Assembly: GCA_938092125.1 (NCBI GenBank)
Contig: CALKMQ010000112.1
Coordinates: forward strand, 1 to 20,466
Reading direction: 5' to 3'
Source of the DNA: an uncultured bacterium
Lineage (GTDB): Bacteria; Fidelibacterota; Marinisomatia; Marinisomatales; UBA1611
DNA length: 20,466 nucleotides
In this document: in pieces, positions 8,031 through 15,678 of the stretch
Layout of the letters: the number at the start of each line of letters is the position of its first letter
Numbering within the stretch: position 1 is the stretch's first letter
Made by a program: the position numbers and the translations under genes
Notes under the pieces: generated by a model
The model's input: only the letters and a program-made list of their open reading frames with translations
What the model was told of the DNA's origin: nothing
Databases searched by the model: none

Positions 8031-9122
8031 ATGAACAGCGATTCGCATTTATCAACTTCAACATACAATATCAACCCAATTTTTAACATAAATTTACTTT
8101 TTATGTTTGCACTAGTTTTTTTCCAGTTTGCTTGTGAAGACAACTTAAATAAAAATGAAAGTGAAAGATTATTATTTATATCAAGCGAAGGTAATTTTGG
8201 CCAGAGCAATGGTTCTATTTCCGTTTTTGATGGAAGTAAAAAAGTCCAAGAGGTTTTAGATGTTGGTGACGTACTCCAATCGATTTTAATTCATGAAAAT
8301 CATCTCTTTGCTATTCTTAATGGCACCAGTGAAATTAAAAGATATGCCATTTCCGAAGGAGGCATTAGTATGCCCGGAATAACCATATCTACAGAAAATT
8401 CTAGCCCTAGAGAAATGATAGTTCTCAATGATAAGTTGTACTTCAGCAATTGGAGCTCAAAAGATATAAAGATACTTAATCTGAATACTTTTGTAATTGA
8501 AAATAGTATTCCAGTTGACGGGTTGCCTGAAGATATTATAACAGATGGAACTCATCTTTTTGTAAGCATTCCTCATTTAACACTCTATGACCAAGGCAAT
8601 GGATCTACCGTCGTAAAAATAGACCCTTTAGCTGGTCAAGTTATTACTAGCTATGAGGTTGGTAGAGGACCACAACACATGGTCATTCATGATAACAAGT
8701 TAATTGTTTCCCGTACACATTACAGTGAAAATTGGTACCAAACATTTTTTGGCACAACCCAAATTGATTTATCTTCAGAAAATATAATACAAACTGAGCA
8801 TGGAGAAGGAATTGTTTGCGGCGGGAATGTGATGGTATTTCAAGATCAAGTTTACAGAACAAGCCTTGGTGGCATAGTGCCATTAGACCAAAATGATTTA
8901 AGCTTGGATATTGCTGCCAGAATAGGTAACTATACCAGCAAAGATTCATACTATAACCCAAACGTGTATTCATCAACTGTCATAGGAGATGAAATTTTCT
9001 TTGGCATCACAAATGATTTTGTCTCACCAGATAGTGTTTACATTCAATATAATGATTCCGAAATACTTTTAGAAGTTGGTGCAGCGCCAGGAGACTATGC
9101 GTCTTGGCAAAAATCTAATTAG
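8031..9122 (+). CDS. BtuG-like beta-propeller surface lipoprotein, B12 riboswitch controlled
   Basis: The 363-residue product has a hydrophobic stretch ending in a lipobox (FQFAC, Cys35) followed by acidic and polar residues (EDNLNKNESE), so it should be a lipoprotein. The rest is beta-rich with recurring blade-type phrases: SPREMIVLNDKLYFS (from 125), LPEDIITDGTHLFVS (165), GPQHMVIHDNKLIVS (213) and APGDYASW (352). This is a YncE/DUF5074-type seven-bladed propeller pattern. Bacteroidota BtuG proteins have this architecture, bind cobalamin on the cell surface and pass it to BtuB. The upstream B12 riboswitch makes the same role the best inference here. Oddly, the region before the hydrophobic core is long (about 20 residues) and lacks Lys or Arg; the strong ribosome site still supports this ATG. 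The 3' end overlaps the convergent barrel gene by 8 bases. Confidence 0.8.
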   Translation: MNSDSHLSTSTYNINPIFNINLLFMFALVFFQFACEDNLNKNESERLLFISSEGNFGQSNGSISVFDGSKKVQEVLDVGDVLQSILIHENHLFAILNGTSEIKRYAISEGGISMPGITISTENSSPREMIVLNDKLYFSNWSSKDIKILNLNTFVIENSIPVDGLPEDIITDGTHLFVSIPHLTLYDQGNGSTVVKIDPLAGQVITSYEVGRGPQHMVIHDNKLIVSRTHYSENWYQTFFGTTQIDLSSENIIQTEHGEGIVCGGNVMVFQDQVYRTSLGGIVPLDQNDLSLDIAARIGNYTSKDSYYNPNVYSSTVIGDEIFFGITNDFVSPDSVYIQYNDSEILLEVGAAPGDYASWQKSN

Positions 9123-10695
9123 AAAAGTGCCAGCGAATTGACAAAGATGCAAGGCGGCTCTCGCTTGGGAAAAAGTGGTTAAATATGATCGGGCTATTGC
9201 TTCGGTTTGCTCCGGTTAGATCATAAATAACACTCAAAATATTTATCATTTCGTACTTTATCTCTACATTTTTTACTGTTGATTGTATGCTTAGACTGGG
9301 AACCCAGATATTTCGAAGATTCTTATCTCCTGTAGATTTAATAGGAAATTTTTCAATAGGACTTAGATCATATCCATTTTTACGATTTAGGTAACCATCT
9401 AATGAAAAAACATAACTCAAAGCCATTGCCTCGGAGAATAGATTTAAATCACCACTTATCTTGATTTTTAGCCTATCTATAATACCATCATAAACATATT
9501 TAATAGCCTTAGATTTATCGTATGATATATCAAATATTAAATTTTTTGTAAAAGAATGATTAAAATAAAATGCCGTCCACAAGTTTGTTCCATTATTAGG
9601 CAGTCCTTGATAATAAAAACTTCTACTGCTTTTATAAATTGCAAAATTGAACCCAAGAAATGATTTATTAAGTTGTAGCTCATTTTTTAATTTTAATTGT
9701 TCTTTCACTTCAAATAAAAGAGAATCAACAATAGTAATGTTAGCCGGCTTAACAATTCGTTCTATCTTAAATGTAGAAGATATAGACCCTAATCTAAATT
9801 CAGATTCTACATTTGATGTAATCTCTACCTTATCTCCATATGGACTGAAACCGATACTATAATTAGATTCTTTATTTTTTAAAAAAACACCTATGGTTTT
9901 CCAATGATGCTTTTTAAAAGTTTCATGTCTCAAAGATCGGTTATTATATTCAAATAGAATACCAAAATTATAGTTTCTATTTTTCATTAACGATAGACCA
10001 CTTTCAAATTTTGTCCTAGTTAAATATTTCACACCATCGAGATCGGATGAAGAATGAAAACTGTCTATCCTTTGTAAAAAATTATGTATTTTTACTTCAA
10101 ATTTTAGACTATCATAATAAAGATTATATTTTATATTTGAAGATGTTACTCTAGAGTCCATAAAAGATAGACTAGTTGAATCAAACAGACCATAATCTGA
10201 ATTAAAGTTTCCTATGGATACAGTTATCTGATCATTCGATCTCTTTGCAAAATATGAGCCAATATAACTATAATGAATTGGCTTAATTAAACCCGAATTA
10301 TTACTATACTGATTATAAACACCTCCAAATCTTTTCTTAAAAGCATGCAAATTTATAAATGTGTTTTTTTGATGATATTTTATTCCTAAATCGAGGTTAT
10401 CTAAAAAATAGTCACCCTGCACATAATCAAAATAAGAATTAACGTATGTAGAATCTGATAAAGAAGAATCAGATTGAGACCAATAATAATATTTTTCTAC
10501 TTGAGGACCATACATAGATGGGTAATTTGAGAATGTTCCGTCAAAAAAAATCTCTCTTGCAGACCAGTCTTCATTCCATAAAAGATCGCCATCTATTCGA
10601 ATGTGCCCTTGATGCTTAGAAAAATCATAGGAAATATTGTCTATATCATTCGCAAATAAAATACTGACTATAAACGTAATAATAATCCTTAACAT
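9115..10695 (-). CDS. Predicted outer-membrane beta-barrel protein, function unknown
   Basis: The 526-residue product starts with a short hydrophobic signal peptide (MLRIIITFIVSILFAND) and contains no further hydrophobic helix. The remainder shows many alternating polar/aromatic strands (for example YNFGILFEYNNRS, YSIGFSPYGDKVEI, LIFDISYDKSKAI) and ends SLSIRWHFSN, with an aromatic near the C-terminus as in barrel proteins. I see no TonB box or plug domain, so it is not a BtuB-type receptor; the length suits a porin-like or FCB-specific barrel. The motif GHIRIDGDLLWNEDW near residue 30 is distinctive but I cannot assign it. The gene converges on the BtuG-like gene with an 8-base overlap and is divergent from the GNAT gene. 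A transport role in B12 uptake is not excluded but is not shown. Confidence 0.7.
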   Translation of the reverse strand: MLRIIITFIVSILFANDIDNISYDFSKHQGHIRIDGDLLWNEDWSAREIFFDGTFSNYPSMYGPQVEKYYYWSQSDSSLSDSTYVNSYFDYVQGDYFLDNLDLGIKYHQKNTFINLHAFKKRFGGVYNQYSNNSGLIKPIHYSYIGSYFAKRSNDQITVSIGNFNSDYGLFDSTSLSFMDSRVTSSNIKYNLYYDSLKFEVKIHNFLQRIDSFHSSSDLDGVKYLTRTKFESGLSLMKNRNYNFGILFEYNNRSLRHETFKKHHWKTIGVFLKNKESNYSIGFSPYGDKVEITSNVESEFRLGSISSTFKIERIVKPANITIVDSLLFEVKEQLKLKNELQLNKSFLGFNFAIYKSSRSFYYQGLPNNGTNLWTAFYFNHSFTKNLIFDISYDKSKAIKYVYDGIIDRLKIKISGDLNLFSEAMALSYVFSLDGYLNRKNGYDLSPIEKFPIKSTGDKNLRNIWVPSLSIQSTVKNVEIKYEMINILSVIYDLTGANRSNSPIIFNHFFPSESRLASLSIRWHFSN

Positions 10696-10762
10696 ATAGA
10701 TTAAATATATCTAAAATAAAAATATAACATTAATACGAAAAGTAAGTTCTAAAATAAATACC

Positions 10763-11248
10763 ATGAATGCTCAAAAAGTTTCTTTTATAGAAGTATCATA
10801 TACCAATAAAGATGATATAAGAATTTTAAATGCAATTTTATCTAATTGGTTTAGTGATCCAAAAATACTTCATTTTACAGCGCCTAATCATCATTATCCT
10901 TTTAAAATCAGTAATTGGATTTCGCTTTCATATACAGACCAAAATATCAGAACTTTTTGCCTAAAATTAGATAATTGGATTATTGGACACATTAGCATGA
11001 AGTTAAATGCTGAAGAGCAATCTGCACATCTATTTCATCTCATAATAGATGAAAAATACAGGAATAAAGGATATGCAAAAAAGCTCGTAAAATATCTTGA
11101 GCAAAAACTAACAGATAAAGAAAAATTTAACCGTTTGTCCCTAAACTGCGTAAAAAAGAATCAATCAGCACTAGCCCTTTATCAATCCCTTGGCTTTTCT
11201 ATAGTTAAAGAAAAAAAGCATATTAAAATGGTCAAAGATTTAAAATGA
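10763..11248 (+). CDS. GNAT-family N-acetyltransferase
   Basis: The 161-residue protein has the GNAT fold signature. Strand HLFHLIIDEKYRN leads into the acetyl-CoA pyrophosphate-binding turn RNKGYAKKL (residues 100-108), and the C-terminal NQSALALYQSLGF (133-145) matches the conserved motif following beta-5. The substrate cannot be predicted; RimI-like, antibiotic and small-amine acetyltransferases all share these features. It stands alone, divergent from the barrel gene (67-base AT-rich gap, 10696-10762) and convergent with fur. The 43-base gap to fur contains no obvious hairpin terminator. I see no strong ribosome-binding site before the ATG. Confidence 0.85.
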   Translation: MNAQKVSFIEVSYTNKDDIRILNAILSNWFSDPKILHFTAPNHHYPFKISNWISLSYTDQNIRTFCLKLDNWIIGHISMKLNAEEQSAHLFHLIIDEKYRNKGYAKKLVKYLEQKLTDKEKFNRLSLNCVKKNQSALALYQSLGFSIVKEKKHIKMVKDLK

Positions 11249-11291
11249 AAGAAAGGTAAATAAAAAAAGAAGAGGTTAAAAATATATTAAT

Positions 11292-11714
11292 TTATTTTTT
11301 TAATGGCTTAACAAACAGCTGGTGTACATGCCTTACTAACTCATAACCATGCTCCTTTACAATTACATCTTGGAGTTCCTCAAGCTTTTCATTGTAGAAT
11401 TCTGTAATCTTCCCAGTCTCAGTGCAAATAATATGATCATGATGCTCTTCATCAATTTTATGCTCATATAAAGCCCTTCCATCTCCAAGCTCCATTTTTC
11501 TTACTAAATTGTTTTTTACTAAAACATCAATCGTGCGATAAACAGTTGCTCTAGAAACATTGATGGCATTTTTCTTTTTAATAATTAAATAAATTTCTTC
11601 AGCATCTCTATGCTCTTTAGAGTCTCTAATTTCATCCCATATTATCTGTCTTTGCTGAGTATAGCGAAGGCCTTCCGTCTTAAGAATGCTTTTAAGAATA
11701 TTTATTTGATTCAT
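11292..11714 (-). CDS. Fur-family metal-responsive transcriptional regulator
   Basis: The 140-residue protein has an N-terminal winged helix (LRYTQQRQIIWDEI at 16-29, then NVSRATVYRTIDVLVKNNLV at 52-71) and the Fur metal-site motif HHDHIIC (91-97). Fur, Zur and PerR proteins repress metal-uptake or peroxide genes. Unlike canonical Fur, the first structural-zinc pair is incomplete: Cys97 is followed by Thr-Glu-Thr instead of x-x-Cys, and the C-terminus has no cysteines, so a Cys4 zinc site cannot form. Some Fur proteins, such as that of Pseudomonas, also dispense with the cysteine pairs. Which metal it senses is open, so I give no symbol. It is the last gene of the mltG-pcrA-fur run, 54 bases after pcrA. 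Confidence 0.88.
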   Translation of the reverse strand: MNQINILKSILKTEGLRYTQQRQIIWDEIRDSKEHRDAEEIYLIIKKKNAINVSRATVYRTIDVLVKNNLVRKMELGDGRALYEHKIDEEHHDHIICTETGKITEFYNEKLEELQDVIVKEHGYELVRHVHQLFVKPLKK

Positions 11715-11768
11715 AATCTTTCAATGTAATGTTTTACCAATTTACAGTTTTTTATAAAAATAATTAGT

Positions 11769-13937
11769 TTATATTTTTTTTAAATTTGCGAATTTTACGA
11801 TAAGCTTTTTTCTAGTGCCATCATTAAAAACTACACCCACACGTTGATTTTCCCCCGTTCCACTTAGAGCCATAATTTTCCCCGCTCCAAAAATAGAGTG
11901 TTCAACATTGTCGCCAACTTGAAAATCATCGAAATCAGTAACTGTCCTAACCATTTGCGTAAGACCATCTTTCTTTCGTTTGCCTGCTACAAATTTTCTT
12001 GTGACAGCAGAACTAAAACTAATTCTGTCCAGCGCCTCTTCTGGTATTTCATTTATAAATCTACTCGGTAACCCGTTCACAGTTTCAGCTCCCATCCTAC
12101 GTCTATTTGTCGCATATAGGAGATAGACTTTTTCTTCAGCCCTAGTTAAAGCAACATAAAATAACCTTCGCTCTTCTTCAAGTTCACTTTTATCATCCAG
12201 CGATCTAAATAAAGGAAATAGTCCTTCATCCATACCAGCTATAAATACGACAGGAAACTCAAGTCCCTTTGAAGAATGAATAGTCATTAAAGTAACTCGA
12301 TTATCAGTATCATTCCAGTTGTCAATATCTGTTTGAAGGGAAACGTTTTCTAAAAATGTACTTAGCTCAGAATCTGGATTACGAACGGAGAATTCTTCGA
12401 TACTTGTTAAAAGTTCCGCAACATTATCAAATCTATCTTTTGCATCAGGTTCTTTAGATTCTTTGAAGTGAGTTAGGATTCCAATTTCTTCAACTAAGCT
12501 CCTAGCTAATTCGCTTGCACTTAATTTTTTTCTTAAATCATGATATTTTATAATAATATTATAAAATTTGAAGAGCGCATCTGCTTGTTTGCCTCTTATC
12601 TCCATATTATTTGGATTTTTTAAAACATCAATAAATTCTATCTTGTCTTTTTTCGCCTGCTCGACACATTTATCAATTGTCTTAGCCCCAATTCCTCTTG
12701 CAGGGAAATTAATAATCCGCCTTAAAGAAATTGTGTCTTTCAAATTCACAACTAGCCTAAGATAGGCTATCACATTTTTTACTTCTTTTCTTTCATAAAA
12801 TCTGACACTTCCAATGATATTGTATGGGATTCCTTGTCTTATAAAACTTTCCTCTAATGCACGAGATTGTGCATTGGTTCTATACAAAACAGAAAATTTA
12901 TTAAACGTCCTTTTGTTTAATTTAATTTCTTTTTCAATTGATGAGACTACAGCGCTTGCCTCTTCCTGCTCATCAATGGTTTCGAGCAGCCCAAGTGTTT
13001 CTCCCGAACCGTTTGCAGCAACAAGATTTTTACTTGCTCTCTTATCATTATGCATTACAACAGCGGTTGCAGCATTTAAAATTTCTTGGGTTGAACGATA
13101 ATTCTTTTCCAATTTGAATACCTTGCATGAAGAAAATGTTTTTTCAAACTCTAAGATGTTTGATACATCAGCGCCTCTCCAACCATAAATTGACTGATCA
13201 TCATCTCCAACCACACAAATATTTTCATGAGCACTAGCTAAATTAGTTAAAAACTGAAATTGAGCGCGATTGGTGTCTTGATATTCATCCACTAAAATAT
13301 ATTTCCATCTCTTTTGATATTTTTTTAAAACAGAGGGTTTTTTCTTAAAAATCTCAAGTGGAAAAGTCAATAAGTCATCAAAATCAAGTGCATCATTCAA
13401 TTTTAGATTTTTCTGATATTCTTTATATATTTTTGATACAGTTTTCTCTAAAATAGTTTTAGCTTTACTTTCAACTGCTTTAGGCTCCATCATTTTATTC
13501 TTAAAAAGACTAATTTGATTCCTTAATTGATTTGGCGTAACCAAATTCTTAGATATCTCAAATGATTCAAAAAGGACCTTTATTAAGTCAAGTTGATCTT
13601 TTACATCGTAGATAGCAAAGTGTCTGCTAAAACCTAAGACATCTATATCTTCTCTTAAAACTCTAGCACATATAGAGTGAAAGGTACCCATAGATAAATT
13701 AAGATCATTGGCTTTAAGCAATTTCAAGACTCTTTCTTTCATCTCTTTTGCAGCTTTGTTTGTAAATGTTACTGCTAAAATTTCTTCTGGCTTAAACAAT
13801 CCCTCATTTACTAGATGATACAGTTTATGAGTTAATACTCTAGTTTTTCCACTTCCTGCTCCCGCAAATATCAATACTGGCCCGTTAACAGCTTCTACAG
13901 CTTCTTTTTGTGTCTTGTTAAGTGCTTTTAAACTCAT
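11769..13937 (-). CDS. pcrA: UvrD/PcrA-type superfamily 1A DNA helicase
   Basis: The 722-residue protein is a 3'-5' DNA helicase for nucleotide-excision and mismatch repair and for removing stalled complexes. SF1 motifs are all present: Q-motif LNKTQKEAV (6-14), Walker A GAGSGKT (26-32), Ia AVTFTNKAAKEM (55-66), II VDEYQDTN (216-223), III DDQSIYGWRGAD (246-257), IV LEKNYRS (276-282), V VTLMTIHSSKGLEFPVVFIAG and VI FYVALTRAEEKVYL. The C-terminus (FQVGDNVEHSIFGAGKIMAL and on) is the Tudor-like domain that in PcrA/UvrD contacts RNA polymerase. That domain and the length separate it from RecB or AddA nucleases. Its start overlaps the mltG stop by 4 bases, so the two are coupled. UvrD is an equally valid name. 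Confidence 0.95.
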   Translation of the reverse strand: MSLKALNKTQKEAVEAVNGPVLIFAGAGSGKTRVLTHKLYHLVNEGLFKPEEILAVTFTNKAAKEMKERVLKLLKANDLNLSMGTFHSICARVLREDIDVLGFSRHFAIYDVKDQLDLIKVLFESFEISKNLVTPNQLRNQISLFKNKMMEPKAVESKAKTILEKTVSKIYKEYQKNLKLNDALDFDDLLTFPLEIFKKKPSVLKKYQKRWKYILVDEYQDTNRAQFQFLTNLASAHENICVVGDDDQSIYGWRGADVSNILEFEKTFSSCKVFKLEKNYRSTQEILNAATAVVMHNDKRASKNLVAANGSGETLGLLETIDEQEEASAVVSSIEKEIKLNKRTFNKFSVLYRTNAQSRALEESFIRQGIPYNIIGSVRFYERKEVKNVIAYLRLVVNLKDTISLRRIINFPARGIGAKTIDKCVEQAKKDKIEFIDVLKNPNNMEIRGKQADALFKFYNIIIKYHDLRKKLSASELARSLVEEIGILTHFKESKEPDAKDRFDNVAELLTSIEEFSVRNPDSELSTFLENVSLQTDIDNWNDTDNRVTLMTIHSSKGLEFPVVFIAGMDEGLFPLFRSLDDKSELEEERRLFYVALTRAEEKVYLLYATNRRRMGAETVNGLPSRFINEIPEEALDRISFSSAVTRKFVAGKRKKDGLTQMVRTVTDFDDFQVGDNVEHSIFGAGKIMALSGTGENQRVGVVFNDGTRKKLIVKFANLKKI

Positions 13938-14968
13938 GATCCTGTCCTTTGTCTTTTAACCTTTTTCCTTACACGCTGAAAGGCCCTTTTAGCTCGCTCA
14001 TGCTCTTTCTCATTTTTTGAAAAGGTATGATACCCGTCTCCTTTTGCAACAAAATAAAAGTAATTATTTATTTCAGGGCTTAAAGCAGCAAGCAAAGATT
14101 GTAATCCTGGAGAATTAATAGGGCCAGGAGGCAAACCTTTGTACATGTAGGTGTTGTATAGTGATTTGATCCTTAAATCTTTATTTAGTAGTCTTCGCGG
14201 ACCATCTGTAATTATATATTGAACTGTAGGGTCAGCCTGTAGCTTCATTCCTTTTTTTAAGCGGTTATGATACACCGCAGATATAATAGGTCTTTCCGAA
14301 TCGTATATGGCTTCTCCTTCAATTATTGAGGCAAGCGTAACAATTTCAATAGGTGTAAAGCCTAGTTTATCAGCTTTTAAAATATTTTCTTCATTCCAAA
14401 AAGAAAAATGTTCTTTAACCAATCTTTTAATAATGGTTTTTTTATCAACTCCCTCAAAAAAGTAATATGTTTCAGGAAACAAATAGCCTTCTAACGTCTT
14501 CGAATTAATATTTAAATCACTGATAAAATTTTCATCTTTAAGCAGTGAAATAACTTCATCGTATTCAAATTTCATAACATCAGCAAGATGCCTAGATACT
14601 TGCTTCATATTCCAGCCTTCTAAAAATGTAATTTTTTTTCTATCTGGTCGACCAAAAACTAAATTATTTATAATATCCTTATTTGTATGTGTACTATTAA
14701 ATCTAAAAGTTCCAACTTGAATAGATTTATCTAGACCTTTTAATTTAGTAACTACTTCAAAAACCCACTGATTAGATATGATGTTTTTTTGGCTCATCAT
14801 AGAAGATATAGCTGCCAATGATTGCCCGTGACTAATTTTAAGTTTACTCACATTTTCCATATTAGTTTGAGGCCAGTAGTTCAAAGTTAAAAATGCAGTG
14901 CATATTACTATTGAAAGACAAACTAAAAAGTAAGTGGTGATTAATTTTGGACTTCTTTCTACGCTCAT
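13934..14968 (-). CDS. mltG: Endolytic murein transglycosylase
   Basis: MltG cleaves nascent glycan strands in the periplasmic face of the inner membrane and sets glycan length. The 344-residue product has one N-terminal membrane segment (about 10-30), a LysM-like region (LKISHGQSLAAISSMMSQKNII, 43-64), and the YceG catalytic domain. In VTLASIIEGEAIYDSERPIISAVYHNRL the first glutamate, Glu217, aligns with the catalytic Glu218 of E. coli. LQADPTVQY, YNTYMYKGLPPGPINSPG and YFYFVAKGDGYHTFS are further family hallmarks. The C-terminus is strongly basic. It heads the mltG-pcrA-fur run. No good Shine-Dalgarno sequence precedes the ATG; a small hairpin sits just upstream. Confidence 0.95.
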   Translation of the reverse strand: MSVERSPKLITTYFLVCLSIVICTAFLTLNYWPQTNMENVSKLKISHGQSLAAISSMMSQKNIISNQWVFEVVTKLKGLDKSIQVGTFRFNSTHTNKDIINNLVFGRPDRKKITFLEGWNMKQVSRHLADVMKFEYDEVISLLKDENFISDLNINSKTLEGYLFPETYYFFEGVDKKTIIKRLVKEHFSFWNEENILKADKLGFTPIEIVTLASIIEGEAIYDSERPIISAVYHNRLKKGMKLQADPTVQYIITDGPRRLLNKDLRIKSLYNTYMYKGLPPGPINSPGLQSLLAALSPEINNYFYFVAKGDGYHTFSKNEKEHERAKRAFQRVRKKVKRQRTGS

Positions 14969-14972
14969 TTAA

Positions 14973-14991
14973 AGGGGTGAAATTAGCCCCT
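14973..14991. repeat. Short inverted repeat just upstream of mltG
   Basis: AGGGG (14973-14977) and CCCCT (14987-14991) can form a 5-bp GC-rich stem with a 9-base loop, directly before the mltG ATG at 14968. On the mltG transcript it would lie in the leader and could affect initiation. There is no T-tract long enough to call a terminator, and the stem is short. Confidence 0.4.
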
Positions 14992-15061
14992 CTTAATTGT
15001 TTGTGTCAATTTCGTTTATGAAAAATAAAAAATAAATAAAAAGACCTTTTGTTGCTATGTC

Positions 15062-15328
15062 ATGAATCGTAATTTTATAGTCATGAGTAATTTATTTCAC
15101 AATGGTAAGAATGGTTCAGATGAACTATTCAATGGCTGGTCCTTTGACAAAGAGAATTATATCTTATTTGCTGCTGGAATAATTACCATAATTCTTGGTT
15201 ATATAATTATGGCCCTAGGGGAGACTTATAGTTTCCAGAGTCTATCAGTTGCACCCGTTTTTCTTTTTATAGGATATTTGATTTTAATTCCTGTTTCTTT
15301 GATATATAAGAAGAACAAACAGAAATAA
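15062..15328 (+). CDS. Small two-helix membrane protein, DUF3098-like
   Basis: The 88-residue product has a polar N-terminus and two hydrophobic segments at about residues 33-52 (YILFAAGIITIILGYIIMAL) and 63-82 (VAPVFLFIGYLILIPVSLIY), followed by a basic tail (KKNKQK). The phrase ALGETYSFQSLSVAPVFLFIGY resembles the DUF3098 family of small FCB-group inner-membrane proteins, which has no known function. The start is uncertain: neither the ATG at 15062 nor the in-frame ATG at 15083 has a clear ribosome site. The protein from 15083 would start MSNLFHNGK. The gene ends 6 bases before the tRNA-Asp gene, so the two probably share a transcript ending at the terminator at 15439-15467. Confidence 0.7.
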   Translation: MNRNFIVMSNLFHNGKNGSDELFNGWSFDKENYILFAAGIITIILGYIIMALGETYSFQSLSVAPVFLFIGYLILIPVSLIYKKNKQK

Positions 15329-15334
15329 AATTTT

Positions 15335-15408
<74 letters not shown>

Positions 15409-15438
15409 CTAGAGAAGAATACCATAGTTCTCTCAAAG

Positions 15439-15467
15439 AAACCCTCGATTAAGTTCGGGGGTTTTTT
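15439..15467 (+). terminator. Rho-independent terminator after tRNA-Asp
   Basis: AAACCCTCGA (15439-15448) pairs with TTCGGGGGTTT through 15464, giving a 10-bp stem with one G-U pair and a 6-base loop. A run of six T starts at 15462. It should end the DUF3098-like/tRNA-Asp transcript and insulate the downstream gluconate operon. Confidence 0.88.
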
Positions 15468-15507
15468 GTTTCATTTATAATCATTCATTATCATTATTTA
15501 TCGGATT

Positions 15508-15531
15508 GGGGACACAAAAATGGGGGACACA
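15508..15531. repeat. Tandem GGGGACACA motif, possible mobile-element trace
   Basis: GGGGACACA occurs at 15508-15516 and again at 15523-15531, a period of 15 bases, in otherwise AT-rich non-coding sequence. GTGTCCCC-type words are often seen near Y1/REP-associated transposase elements in metagenomic genomes, but no transposase or terminal hairpin is present here, so an element end is only a guess. Confidence 0.4.
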
Positions 15532-15572
15532 CTTTCAATCTTGGGTTCTCAATCGAAAAAGCCTAACCCAAA

Positions 15573-15597
15573 CTAGATGTGCGAGAGATGGGGTTAG
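15573..15597. repeat. CTAACCC/GGGTTAG inverted repeat
   Basis: CTAACCC (15573-15579) is the exact complement of GGGTTAG (15591-15597), separated by 11 bases. The word GGGGTTAG (15590-15597) recurs at 15667-15674, where it overlaps the gnd ribosome-binding site. Its right arm also overlaps the palindrome at 15594-15612, so alternative RNA pairings are possible. It could be part of a regulatory leader for the gluconate operon. Confidence 0.4.
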
Positions 15598-15612
15598 TGT
15601 ATAAGACACTAA
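15594..15612. promoter_or_regulatory. Operator-like palindrome upstream of the gluconate operon
   Basis: TTAGTGT (15594-15600), five bases, then ACACTAA (15606-15612) is a perfect 7-bp dyad with the size and odd centre expected of a repressor operator. It lies 66 bases before the gnd start. It does not match the E. coli GntR operator, and no regulator gene is present in the window, so the binding protein is unknown. It could also form a small RNA hairpin, but no T-tract follows directly. Confidence 0.5.
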
Positions 15613-15678
15613 TACATTTTTAAATAAATCTTTGTAGATTAAAAATCAATGAACAATGAATAGACAGGGGTTAGGTAA

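Noticed and set aside
9115..10695. Barrel gene considered as btuB, the B12 TonB-dependent receptor
   Set aside because: At 526 residues it lacks a TonB box and plug domain, is not behind the riboswitch and lies on the opposite strand.
12814..13101. A 95-codon plus-strand frame inside the helicase gene
   Set aside because: It is antisense to conserved helicase sequence and has no family resemblance or ribosome site.
15594..15612. Palindrome as an E. coli-type GntR operator
   Set aside because: The sequence TTAGTGT-N5-ACACTAA does not resemble the known ATGTTACC-type GntR site, so only a generic operator-like call is justified.
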